The position numbers and the translations under genes are program-made. Below are positions 53,941 to 62,940 of a stretch of DNA of 64,000 nucleotides, one piece after another (the stretch's first letter is position 1; each line of letters begins with the position of its first letter). Below the pieces are notes generated by a model. The model was not told where the DNA came from and made no database searches. It saw nothing but the letters and a program-made list of their open reading frames with translations. Origin of the DNA: Devosia algicola. Its GTDB lineage: Bacteria; Pseudomonadota; Alphaproteobacteria; Rhizobiales; Devosiaceae. The stretch covers positions 744,001 to 808,000 of the forward strand of contig NZ_CP118246.1 in the NCBI RefSeq assembly GCF_028816455.1, in the 5' to 3' direction.

Positions 53941-54783
53941 CTAGCGGCCGCGCCATGCAAAAATTGCCATGCCCACGATTTTCCGCCAGTCGGCAATATC
54001 GTGGGGAACCGCATAGGGCCCGGCGGATTTTGCCAATTGCCTGTGCTGCGCCCGCAAGGTGGCGATTGCAGCAAATGCCGGTCGCAAGTGACCAGGCAAT
54101 TGGATAATCGCTGCCTGCGCCTTGTCGAGGTGGCCGGCCGCCATGTCGGTCAACTGGCCAAGCGATTCAAGTACGCCCTCGCTGGCTACGCCGGAAAGGA
54201 TCTCGGTTTCGGTAACGCCATTGGCATCAAAAATGCTCCATGGCAGAAATAGTCTGCCCATCGACGCGTTTAGCCCAAACGAGCGAATGTGGCCGATCAT
54301 GGCGTGTGCGACCCCCAGGTGCCCCGCCGCATCGCCGGTTTCGAGCACTTGACCCTGGTTAAGGATCATCGCCACAATTTGATAAAGACTGGACGCGGTT
54401 TCCCCGGCATAACCCTCAAAACTCTCCAGATCAGGCATCGGATCGTCATAAAGGTCAAAACGCCGGGCACCAAGCAGGCGCTGTAGTGTTCCAACGGGGA
54501 TTTCATACTGGTCGAGCGCGGCCAAAAGGCAATCAGCAACAGGATTGCTGTGCACCGCCCCGTGCCCGGCGCCACTGAGCGCATCGTTCCACCATTGCAG
54601 CCGAATTTCGCCGGGCGCCGGCTCCGACACGCGCGAGCGAATGGCCGCAACGTCAGCATTGAACGCCAATAATGCTGTTGTGGCATCGCGCTCGGTAGCG
54701 CGCAGTACCAGCGTCGACAGATAGCGATCACGATCATGCTCGCGCAGAAAATCAGCGGTGAGTTGGCGATTGATATCAGACAT
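53941..54783 (-). CDS. Squalene/phytoene synthase-like protein (Ndufaf6-type)
   Basis: 280 residues. Trans-isoprenyl synthase fold with a shortened motif set: DRDRYLSTLVL at the N terminus, FDLYDDPMPDLESFEGYAGETASSLYQIV and HLGVAHAMIGHIRSF in the middle. The DxxxD motifs of true squalene synthases are degenerate, as in the mitochondrial complex I assembly factor NDUFAF6. Its ATG overlaps the stop of the Mth938-domain gene. The role in complex I assembly is inferred from the family and context. Confidence 0.8.
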   Translation of the reverse strand: MSDINRQLTADFLREHDRDRYLSTLVLRATERDATTALLAFNADVAAIRSRVSEPAPGEIRLQWWNDALSGAGHGAVHSNPVADCLLAALDQYEIPVGTLQRLLGARRFDLYDDPMPDLESFEGYAGETASSLYQIVAMILNQGQVLETGDAAGHLGVAHAMIGHIRSFGLNASMGRLFLPWSIFDANGVTETEILSGVASEGVLESLGQLTDMAAGHLDKAQAAIIQLPGHLRPAFAAIATLRAQHRQLAKSAGPYAVPHDIADWRKIVGMAIFAWRGR

Positions 54784-55212
54784 CAGCGAACGGTTTCGAC
54801 CGCAATCAGGGCCGCGGCAACGGCTCGTTTTTCGCCCAGCAGAATATTATAGGTTCGCACCGCGCCCCCGGTCGCAACGGCTTCCACGATGACATTTTTT
54901 GCATGAAGCGCATCGAGAATCTCTGGCTTCAAAGCCGTAATGTCGCGGCCCAATCCAATCAACAGCACGTCAACTTGATCAGATAGCGCCAAGATCTGCG
55001 CTAACGACTCGATGGTAATTTCTGTCGCGTCCGTGATCGGCCATGCATGCATCCCAGAAGGCAAGCACAACAAAGAACCCCGGTGCGACATATCGGCAAA
55101 CCGAAACCCGCCGCTTCCATAGGCGTCAATCTGAACCTGATAGGGATAATGCCCCGAGATCGTTCACCAAGACCTCCAACACCAATCGGCAATATGCTGG
55201 CTGGCGGAGCAT
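54783..55212 (-). CDS. Mth938-domain protein (Ndufaf3-type), one-base frame break near the start
   Basis: Up to 142 residues. The core DAYGSGGFRFADMSHRGSLLCL and LLIGLGRDITALKPEILDALH are typical of Mth938/NDUFAF3 proteins. In the written sequence the core frame has a stop just upstream and no start codon; removing one base at plus-strand GAGATC 55156-55161 joins it to an open frame (VLVNDSGHYPYQVQIDAYG) with ATG at 55212 or a GTG about 12 codons later. The exact start is uncertain. Sandwiched between secF and the Ndufaf6-like gene. Confidence 0.8.
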
Positions 55213-55251
55213 TGTTCCACCGGCGTCAGCGCCTCGCGTAATAACGCCCGC

Positions 55252-56162
55252 TTAAACCGAGGCACCGTCGGCGCGTTTGTCCTCAATCTTGACCTCAGGT
55301 TGATCGGCGCGCGTGGTGATGCCGAGATAGATCAGGATTGGTGCCGCAATGAAGATCGAGGAATAGGTACCAACAAATACGCCCCAGGCCATTGAAATGG
55401 TGAAGCTGCGGATGACCTCGCCGCCGAAAACCACGAGCGCCATTAGGGCGATAAACGTCGTCGTCGCCGTAAGAGATCGTGCGCGGCAGGGTTGAGTTGA
55501 TCGCAATATCGATGATTTCAGCCAGATCGATCTTCTTGTATTTGGTTCGGTATTCCCGAATGCGGTCGTAAATCACCACTGTATCGTTAAGCGAATAACC
55601 AAGGATCGTCAGGATCGCGGCAATACTGGATGAGTTGAACTCCAGCCCCGAAAAGGCAAATAGGCCGATGGTCAGAATCACGTCGTGCGCGGTCGCAATG
55701 ATCGCGCCGACGGCAAATTGCCATTCGAACCTGAACCACAAATAGATCAACACCCCGAACATGGCGACTGCCAAGCCGATGGCACCCGAAATTGCCAGGC
55801 TCACTCGAAACGGTAGGTCCAACCGTTTCAGTGCCCCGCAATGCATATCCTTTCTCTACGACCGTGGATTCAATTCGTTTTACAGCCTCCTGCTGCGCCG
55901 AATTATCACCGTCCTGAGTCTGAACCCGCACCAGCAACCTGTCGGCTTCGCCAAAGCCCTGCACTTGCACATCGCCGAGATTGAGCTGAGACAAGGCCTC
56001 ACGAATGACGCCGGGATCCGCAGGTCCTTCATTTGATTGAATTTCAATCGATGATCCGCCCCGGAAGTCGATACCCAGATTCAAGCCGTGATACCCAAAC
56101 CAGCCCAACGACAATATGGATGTCACGATCGAGAAGGTGATTGCATACCGACGGATGGCCAT
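55252..56162 (-). CDS. secF: Protein translocase subunit SecF, two one-base frame breaks
   Basis: About 302 residues from ATG 56162 (MAIRRYAITFSIVTS); the family usually begins some 12 residues earlier. LNLGIDFRGGSSIEIQ opens the periplasmic domain; FEWQFAVGAIIATAHDVILT and LGYSLNDTVVIYDRIREY are SecF signatures. Breaks at AGGCTC 55797-55802 (restored TVSSELAISGAIGLAVAM) and GAGATC 55473-55478 (restored TLPRTTLTATTTFIALMAL). With SecD it uses proton motive force to complete protein export. Confidence 0.93.
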
Positions 56163-57805
56163 GAATGGAATTTTTGTGCCATCGGAATCAGTCGAACAAA
56201 CTGGATGGCCAACGTCTTGGGACGTCGCCAATTGTACCAGCGACCGACGATAAATAGCGTCACCATATAGGCGGTGAACAATGTGGTCACGATACCGAGC
56301 GCCAGGGTTACCGCAAAGCCTTGAACCGGACCGGACCCCAGATAGAACAGCACAACCGCCGCGATCAATGTGGTGATATTGGCATCCAAAATGGTGCCCA
56401 TCGCCCGTTGGAAACCGGCTTCAATTGCCGAAATCTTGCTACGTCCGGCGGCGAGTTCTTCGCGAATTCGCTCATAAATCAAAACGTTGGCGTCCACCGC
56501 CATACCGATTGTCAAAACGATACCAGCAATACCGGGCAAGGTAAGCGTTGCTCCCAGCATTGACAGCGCCCCAAGGATCAGCCCGACGTTCACGATCACC
56601 GCCAGGTCGGCAAATACGCCGAACAGCCCGTAGGCAATCACCATGAAGGTAACAACGGCAATGGCCCCGATAATGCCAGCAAGGACACCAGCCCGGATAG
56701 AATCGGCACCCAATCCGGCGCTCACTGTGCGTTCTTCGACAATGTCGAGTGATGCCGGCAACGCGCCAGCGCGCAGCAGCACTGCCAGATCGTTGGCGCT
56801 TGCAGTGGTGAAGTTGCCGCTGATCTGGCCGGTACCACCGGTAATAGCCTGTTGAATGACCGGCGCCGTAATGACCTGATTATCCAGGACGATGGCAAAG
56901 CGCTGACCAACATTGGCCGAGGTTATTTCACCAAAAGTGATGGCACCTCGCGTGTCAAACCGGAAGCTGACCACCGGAATGCCGCGCTGGGAGTCAAAGC
57001 TGGGTTGAGCGTCAACCAGCGACTCCCCACCCAGTGCGACATCCTCATAAACCAGTTCCTTGCCACCATCATTGCTATCAAGAATTTCGGTACCACTCGG
57101 CAGTCCCTGCGCCTCGGCCTGCGCGGCTGTCATGCCCGGATAGACCATGTGAAAGGTCAGCCGTGCCGTGCGCGAAATAATATCCTTGAGACGGACAGAG
57201 TCGCCAAAACCCGGGACCTGGACCAGCACCCGGTTGGTGCCCTGACGCTGAATGAGCGGCTCCGTGGTGCCCAACTCGTCAATACGCTTGCGGATGACCT
57301 CGATGGATTGGGCCACCAGCGAACTCATGCGCTCGGTAATCCCGGCATCCGTAAGCGAAATCGTCAGCTTGCCGTCGGGCGTCTCGCCAAACGCCAGTTC
57401 CTCGACGCCAGAAGCGGCAAACAAGGAACTGGATATCGTATTTTGCAGTCCTTCAATCGCTGTCTTTGCCTCATCCTTTTGCGTCGGATCGGTCAGTTCG
57501 ATGTCGAGAGAATTCGTGGCCGCATTCGTGGTTATGATGTTGCCGATACCATTGTCATTCGCCAGTATTGACCGCGCATCGCGCCGCAGGTCACCCAGCC
57601 GTTCGGTAACGATACCTTCGCGATTGACCTCTAGCAGCAAGTGCGATCCGCCCTGCAGGTCCAGACCCAATACAATCGTCTGTTTCGGTAACCAGCTTGG
57701 CCAAGCATCCAGCGCCGCTTTGGGTAGGAAGCTGGGAACAGCAAAAAGCACCCCAAGCAGAGTTACGAGTACGATAATGACTGTACGGATCGGCGAGAAT
57801 TGCAT
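56123..57805 (-). CDS. secD: Protein translocase subunit SecD
   Basis: About 560 residues from ATG 57805 (MQFSPIRTVIIVLVTLLGVL). GLDLQGGSHLLLEV and LGTTEPLIQRQGTNRVLVQVPG are SecD landmarks; the last five helices include GMAVDANVLIYERIREEL. The written frame passes the normal end (RWYNWRRPKTLAI) and adds FVRLIP, which is the start of SecF, then nonsense to 56123; the true stop is therefore probably near 56195-56205 and an indel in this seam is likely. Between yajC and secF as usual. Confidence 0.92.
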   Translation of the reverse strand: MQFSPIRTVIIVLVTLLGVLFAVPSFLPKAALDAWPSWLPKQTIVLGLDLQGGSHLLLEVNREGIVTERLGDLRRDARSILANDNGIGNIITTNAATNSLDIELTDPTQKDEAKTAIEGLQNTISSSLFAASGVEELAFGETPDGKLTISLTDAGITERMSSLVAQSIEVIRKRIDELGTTEPLIQRQGTNRVLVQVPGFGDSVRLKDIISRTARLTFHMVYPGMTAAQAEAQGLPSGTEILDSNDGGKELVYEDVALGGESLVDAQPSFDSQRGIPVVSFRFDTRGAITFGEITSANVGQRFAIVLDNQVITAPVIQQAITGGTGQISGNFTTASANDLAVLLRAGALPASLDIVEERTVSAGLGADSIRAGVLAGIIGAIAVVTFMVIAYGLFGVFADLAVIVNVGLILGALSMLGATLTLPGIAGIVLTIGMAVDANVLIYERIREELAAGRSKISAIEAGFQRAMGTILDANITTLIAAVVLFYLGSGPVQGFAVTLALGIVTTLFTAYMVTLFIVGRWYNWRRPKTLAIQFVRLIPMAQKFHSWPSVGMQSPSRS

Positions 57806-57866
57806 CGAATATTTCCTGGGGCAAAAACAGTCCGGAGCCCAAAAGGGCTCCGGCATTCACGTCAGA

Positions 57867-58217
57867 TCACGCTGGCTTGTTGTCGTTGACGGGTTCCGCC
57901 TTGGAACGAACATCGGCAATCATGGAACGGACAAGCTTGACCTTCACGCCCTGCGATATTTCCACTTCCAGATCTTCACCATCCACAGCCTTGGTCACTT
58001 TGCCGATGATGCCGCCAGTCGTTACCACCGTGTCGCCGCGACGCACGGCGCTGAGCATTGCCTGCTGCGCCTTGACGCGCTTTTGCTGTGGCCGAAAGAT
58101 CAAAAACCAAAAAATGACTACCAGCAGTAGGATGGGCACCAACTGTACAAGAATGTCGGTGATGCCACCGGAGGCCGGCGCGCCGGCCGCTTGCGCAAAT
58201 GCTGGAGTTACAAACAT
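57867..58217 (-). CDS. yajC: Preprotein translocase subunit YajC
   Basis: 116 residues. A single transmembrane segment (ILVQLVPILLLVVIFWFLIF) followed by RPQQKRVKAQQAMLSAVRRGDTVVTTGGIIGKV, the family signature. A short N-terminal extension, MFVTPAFAQAAG, precedes the helix. It associates with SecDF. First gene of the yajC-secD-secF-Mth938-Ndufaf6 run. The frame is intact. Confidence 0.95.
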   Translation of the reverse strand: MFVTPAFAQAAGAPASGGITDILVQLVPILLLVVIFWFLIFRPQQKRVKAQQAMLSAVRRGDTVVTTGGIIGKVTKAVDGEDLEVEISQGVKVKLVRSMIADVRSKAEPVNDNKPA

Positions 58218-58416
58218 ATGTCGAGTTCCTTACGGGTTCTTTTTTCTTGAAGAGGATTGGCGCCTCAGTCTGTGCCAACAAATGTCGACTGGACGCTTTG
58301 GAGCTATCTGCACTTGCGCCCCGGACAAAATCGCGCGGACTATACAGTCGCGCACCTTCCATTGCAAAGGCATTCAATACGCCGCAAATTGACGCGGCTT
58401 CGACAAGGACTTGCCG

Positions 58417-59290
58417 GTGAAAACCAAGGACTATCTAGACGAGATTACGCGATCATTGACCTCTATTGCAGCTTCCCTGCAATCACTTGCCCCATCGTCG
58501 GACGCGGACAACGCCGTCCTGACTGATGCCGATGCCTACTATTGGGATGCAGCGCGAGCCAGAATTGATGCCGGTGTCCAATGTCAGCCGGGTGCCGCTG
58601 GCCATGCTCAAGGGCATCGATGCCGTACAGGACATATTGTTGCGAAATACCGAGCAATTCGCCCGGAAACATGGCGCCAACAATGCATTGCTATGGGGCG
58701 CCCGCGGTATGGGAAAAGGCTCGCTCGTCAAGGCCATTCATGCCGACATCGCAAGCCGCAATGGATTCGCTCGCCTGATTCTGATCGAAATTGCCCGCGA
58801 GGATATCGAGAGCCTTCCCACGCTGATGCGGGCCATAGCCCCCCAGCAGGCCCAGTTCATCGTTTTTTGTGACGACCTCAGCTTCGACACTGGAGAGGCA
58901 AGCTACAAGTCACTCAAAACCATTCTGGACGGCGGTCTGGAAGGTCGGCCCGACAACGTCCTGTTCTATGCCACCTCAGATCGGCGACACCTTATGCCGC
59001 GCGACATGATAGAAAATGAGCGTTCGACGGCGATCAATCCCGGCGAGGCAGTTGAAGAGAAAGTATCACTGTCGGACCGATTCGGACTGTGGCTTGGCTT
59101 CCACAATTGCGATCAGGACACGTTTCTGACCATGGTTAGTGCCTATGCCAAGCACTATGATCTGCCCATAGACGATGACACATTGCGCGCCCGCGCAATA
59201 GAATGGTCTGTCACTCGTGGTGCCCGCTCGGGACGCGTCGCCATCCAACTGGTTAGAACCCTTGCAGGCGAATTGGGCAAACGCATCTGA
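58417..59290 (+). CDS. DUF815 family AAA ATPase, one-base frame break
   Basis: About 290 residues after repair. P-loop GARGMGKGSLVKAIHADI, Walker B FIVFCDDLSFD, and YATSDRRHLMPRDMIEN as sensor region. The first 50 residues (KTKDYLDEITRSLTSIAASL...YYWDAAR) are in another frame; GAGCCA at 58556-58561 carries a surplus base and GAGCA gives ARAELMPVSNVSRVPLAML. This is the one affected site with TGCTC rather than AGCTC. Start GTG 58417 or TTG 58411. Function of the family unknown; often found next to yajC. Confidence 0.85.
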
Positions 59291-59299
59291 CACAAGAAA

Positions 59300-59321
59300 G
59301 GCCCCTGCCTTGGCAGGAGCC
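59300..59321. terminator. Bidirectional terminator
   Basis: GGCCCCTGCC (59300-59309), TT loop, GGCAGGAGCC (59312-59321): a 10-bp stem with one G-T pair on the minus strand. On the minus strand TTTCTT follows, so it ends the NlpD-like gene; it also lies 9 bases after the DUF815 stop. Confidence 0.7.
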
Positions 59322-59346
59322 TTGCTCGACTGGTCTGATATTAGTT

Positions 59347-60606
59347 TCAGCCGGCCAGCAATGGTACCGGATCAACCGGTGTCGCGCCCTTGCGCAATTC
59401 GAAATGCAACTGCGGCTTGCTGACCGAACCTGTCATGCCAGCAGCGCCGATTGCGTCACCGCGATTGACCACAGCGCCCTTGCCAACGCTCATCGACTTG
59501 AGGTGGGCGTAGGCCGAGACAAAGCCATTGGGATGGCGGATAAGTACGAGATTACCGTATCCTTCGACGCCAGAACCCACATAGATGACGGTACCATTTT
59601 CAGCTGCTTTGACTGGCGCGCCTTCTGGAACCTCAATATTGATGCCGGTGGCCTTGGACGCGGCAAAATCGGTAATCACCCGGCCACTGACCGGCCAGCG
59701 GAACTTGTCGGCGCCAGACATTTGCGGCTCACTCGGTGCAATGGAGGCCTGCTGTGTCGGCGCCGCCTGCGGTGCCGCGACTGGCGCCGCTACAGGTTGC
59801 GTAGTCGCTGGCTTGGGCGTCAATACAGCGTTGTTCGTCTGCGTGGGGCGAACACCCGCCGGTGCGGGTGCCGTGAGCTGCGGATTGGCATTGGCGACGA
59901 GTGCCGGGGCCGCTGCAGGGCTACCGATGAGGTCGCTGCGCCCCGGAATGATAATTTGCTGTCCGACGACGATGCGGTCCGGAGATCCGAGATTGTTCGC
60001 CTGTACGATCGATTGTGTGGTGACATCGTAACGACGGGCGATTGTATAAAGCGACTCTCCGCCGGCAATAGTGTGGCGGAACACGGCGCCATTGGCCGGG
60101 TTTGACACGGTTGCGGTCGAGGTAGGTAACACGGTAGGCGTTGCGCTATTAACTGGAAGGCTACCCAAGGCGGCGGTCGGTGGAGTGACTGCAGCTGGGG
60201 CAAAGCTTTGCTGTGCAGACATGGCTTGCTGGTTTCCCATTGATGAGTTCAGAACTGGTAGATCTTGAGAGGTCACCGTCGGCGCACCACCCTGAGCGGG
60301 CGGAATCTGTGCCATTGGCGCGGTATATCCGGTAGGCGACGGCGATATCGCCTGTCCGCCATATCCAACATTTTCGGGTGGCAAGAATCGTGCATCAGCG
60401 ACTTGGGCGTTTGGCGCGCCTAAACTGGCTGGCATGGGTTGGTTGATATTGCCCGGCGTGTACTGGTTGGTCGACCCTGTGACGGTGGGATCACTAAAGG
60501 CGCGACCACCAATCGACGAACACCCGGAAAGCGCAACAGCACTTGCCATGACGACTGCAGTTGCAATGGCGCTCTTTTGCGCCCGAAGGGATACGCGGAT
60601 ACTCAT
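59347..60606 (-). CDS. NlpD-like lipoprotein: LysM + degenerate M23 domain
   Basis: About 419 residues. Lipoprotein signal with lipobox LSGC, a Pro/Gln/Ala-rich linker, one LysM domain (HTIAGGESLYTIARRYDVTT...GQQIIIPG), another low-complexity linker, and a LytM/M23 domain. Zinc ligands are lost: GINIEV stands where active enzymes have HxxxD, and KPQLHFEL where they have HxH. As in E. coli NlpD it is probably an activator of cell-wall amidases rather than a peptidase. Next to surE, as nlpD is in E. coli. Confidence 0.88.
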   Translation of the reverse strand: MSIRVSLRAQKSAIATAVVMASAVALSGCSSIGGRAFSDPTVTGSTNQYTPGNINQPMPASLGAPNAQVADARFLPPENVGYGGQAISPSPTGYTAPMAQIPPAQGGAPTVTSQDLPVLNSSMGNQQAMSAQQSFAPAAVTPPTAALGSLPVNSATPTVLPTSTATVSNPANGAVFRHTIAGGESLYTIARRYDVTTQSIVQANNLGSPDRIVVGQQIIIPGRSDLIGSPAAAPALVANANPQLTAPAPAGVRPTQTNNAVLTPKPATTQPVAAPVAAPQAAPTQQASIAPSEPQMSGADKFRWPVSGRVITDFAASKATGINIEVPEGAPVKAAENGTVIYVGSGVEGYGNLVLIRHPNGFVSAYAHLKSMSVGKGAVVNRGDAIGAAGMTGSVSKPQLHFELRKGATPVDPVPLLAG

Positions 60607-60771
60607 CAGGCTCACTCGTACGCAGGTACTCAACACAAACCCGAATCTAGGCCGGTAAGGTAAAGACGAGTTTAAAGCCGATGCGATTTGCGCAAAGTTT
60701 GCTGATGCGGATTCTGAATTGGGTAAGGTTAAGGAGAAAAGGTGTCGCAGCGGCCTGCCCGCACCATTGTC

Positions 60772-61533
60772 TTAAAGAACCATCTTGCCTTGCAGTCGGC
60801 CAAGCGTCTGCATGTCGGTCTGCATCAGGCTGAGCGGCGTGACCGTGATCGCATGATCTTTGTGCAGCACCTCAAAATCATGCGTACGTTCCAGCGGCAT
60901 CGGCGTTTCGGGAATGGCCATAAAAAATTTTCCCGCATTGTCGCTTTCATAATATTGAAAAGCCGAACGCGCAAAACGCTGGTGCGGCACCACCTGTATG
61001 CCACTGACTTCGTCCGGCGCACACAGCGGAAAGTTTACATTGTAATATGTATCAAGGCCCTGCGCCTGGGCAACGATGGCTCGCACCACGGCCGCGCCAT
61101 ACGCAACCGCATTGTCCCATACCACATCGTGCCCCGCCTGATAGTCGACCGCCTGGCTCATCGCTATGCTGAGCGCGCCCTGCATCGTGCCTTCACGCGC
61201 ACCTGCTGCCGTGCCCGAGCAATTGATGATATCGCCAAGGTTCTGTCCCTGGTTGACGCCAGACAACACCAGATCCGGCGCGCGATCCCTGAGCAAGTGG
61301 GTATATCCGGCGACGACGCAATCTGCGGGCGACCCGCCGACCACGGCAAAAACCTGCGCTTCACGTTGATCAAACGACAACTCGCGCCCCAACGTAAACC
61401 GATGCCCTGCCCCGCTTTGATTGCCGTCAGGAGCAACGATCCAGACATCATCCGACATAGACTGCGCGATATCTCGCATAACGGCGATACCCGGCGCATC
61501 GACCCCATCGTCATTGGTGATCAGAATGCGCAT
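60772..61533 (-). CDS. surE: 5'-nucleotidase SurE
   Basis: 253 residues from ATG 61533 (MRILITNDDGVDAPG; the Asp pair binds the metal). SGVNQGQNLGDIINCSGTA carries the conserved Asn; GGSPADCVV and YYNVNFPL are further family text. It dephosphorylates nucleoside monophosphates and short polyphosphates under stress. Eight bases downstream of serS on the same strand. No pcm gene lies between it and the NlpD-like gene. The frame is intact. Confidence 0.95.
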   Translation of the reverse strand: MRILITNDDGVDAPGIAVMRDIAQSMSDDVWIVAPDGNQSGAGHRFTLGRELSFDQREAQVFAVVGGSPADCVVAGYTHLLRDRAPDLVLSGVNQGQNLGDIINCSGTAAGAREGTMQGALSIAMSQAVDYQAGHDVVWDNAVAYGAAVVRAIVAQAQGLDTYYNVNFPLCAPDEVSGIQVVPHQRFARSAFQYYESDNAGKFFMAIPETPMPLERTHDFEVLHKDHAITVTPLSLMQTDMQTLGRLQGKMVL

Positions 61534-61541
61534 GGCTCGGG

Positions 61542-62882
61542 TCAATGGTCCCCGCCAATCGACGTCAGGCCGCCCATATAGGGCTGCAGCGCTGCCGGAA
61601 TCGCAACAGAACCGTCTTCCTGCTGGTAATTCTCCAGCACCGCGATCAGGCAACGCCCGACCGCAGTACCGGACCCGTTGAGTGTGTGAACAAACGGCAG
61701 TCCACCCTTGACCTTTTCTGCCCCACTCGGCCGATATTGCGCATTCATGCGTCGAGCCTGAAAATCACCGCAGATCGATACCGATGAAATTTCGCGATAG
61801 GTATCCTGCCCCGGCAACCATACCTCCAGATCATATGTACGCTTGGCGCCAAAGCCGATATCGCCAGTGCACAAATCCATGACGCGATAGTGCAGTCCCA
61901 GCTTTTTCAGCACCGCCTCGGCACAACCGAGCATACGCTCATGCTCATCTAGTGAACCATCGGGCGTGGTGATCGACACCATTTCCACCTTGTTGAACTG
62001 ATGTTGCCGCAGCATCCCGCGCGTGTCACGCCCGGCCGATCCGGCCTCTGAGCGAAAACACGGGGTCAGCGCCGCAAAGCGCAACGGCAATTCGCCCTCC
62101 GTCAATATCGCATCGCGAACAAGGTTGGTCAGTGGCACTTCAGCTGTCGGTATCAGCGCAAGTCGCCCCTCCCCGTGCCCCGCAAAAAACAGGTCTTCCT
62201 CAAATTTGGGTAATTGATTGGTGCCGAACAACGCCTCGTCTCGAACCAATAATGGCGGCTGTACCTCGGTGTAACCATGCTCGAGCGTGTGTATATCCAG
62301 CATGAATTGCCCAAGCGCTCGCTCCAGCCGCGCAACCTCCCCCTTGAGTACAACGAACCGGCTACCGGAAATTTTGGCCGCTTCCTCAAAATCCATTCCA
62401 CGCTTGGCTACGCCGACGTCGAAATGCTCCCTCGGCGCAAAACTGAACTCGGGTTTTCGAGCGCGGTCGCTCGCCACGGTTTCCGCTGTACCGTTACGAC
62501 CAAAATATTCGACATTGTCGCTTTCATCGGTGCCCTGCGGCACATCGTCGAACACCAGGTTGGGTAAAACCGCAAGGGCTGCGTGCAACTCCTCCTCGAC
62601 CAGACGCTCTTCAGCTTCCGCTGCCGGGATAATCTCCTTGAGTTGGGCGACTTCAGCCATCAGTGCCGCCGCCTTCGCCTCGTCCTTTTGCGCCTTGGCC
62701 TGGCCGATCTGCTTGGACAGGGCGTTGCGCTTTTCCTGCGCATCATTAAGGCGCGTAATGATGTCACGACGTCGATCATCAATATTCAAGAGGTCGACCG
62801 AACGCGCAAACTCGCCCTTCCGACGCGACATCGCACCGTCGAAGGCTTCGGCGTTGTTACGAATCCACTTGATATCAAACAT
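61542..62882 (-). CDS. serS: Seryl-tRNA synthetase
   Basis: 446 residues, intact. N-terminal coiled-coil arm ([20 protein letters not shown] ... [19 protein letters not shown]), class II motif 2 [21 protein letters not shown] and motif 3 [18 protein letters not shown]. It charges tRNA-Ser and the selenocysteine tRNA if present. Between tatC and surE, an order conserved in alphaproteobacteria (tatB-tatC-serS-surE). Confidence 0.97.
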   Translation of the reverse strand: MFDIKWIRNNAEAFDGAMSRRKGEFARSVDLLNIDDRRRDIITRLNDAQEKRNALSKQIGQAKAQKDEAKAAALMAEVAQLKEIIPAAEAEERLVEEELHAALAVLPNLVFDDVPQGTDESDNVEYFGRNGTAETVASDRARKPEFSFAPREHFDVGVAKRGMDFEEAAKISGSRFVVLKGEVARLERALGQFMLDIHTLEHGYTEVQPPLLVRDEALFGTNQLPKFEEDLFFAGHGEGRLALIPTAEVPLTNLVRDAILTEGELPLRFAALTPCFRSEAGSAGRDTRGMLRQHQFNKVEMVSITTPDGSLDEHERMLGCAEAVLKKLGLHYRVMDLCTGDIGFGAKRTYDLEVWLPGQDTYREISSVSICGDFQARRMNAQYRPSGAEKVKGGLPFVHTLNGSGTAVGRCLIAVLENYQQEDGSVAIPAALQPYMGGLTSIGGDH

Positions 62883-62940
62883 GCTCAGTCAGGCCCACGG
62901 CGTGGCCTGCCTCTGAATTGGCGGGTGTAACAAACCCTGA

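Noticed and set aside
58705..58725. AAAAGGCTCG in the DUF815 Walker A as an insertion site
   Set aside because: It encodes GMGKGSLVKA in frame; removing a base would destroy the P-loop.
61542..61653. Longer SurE starting at 61653
   Set aside because: The extension lies inside serS and has no family similarity; MRILITNDDG at 61533 is the universal SurE start.
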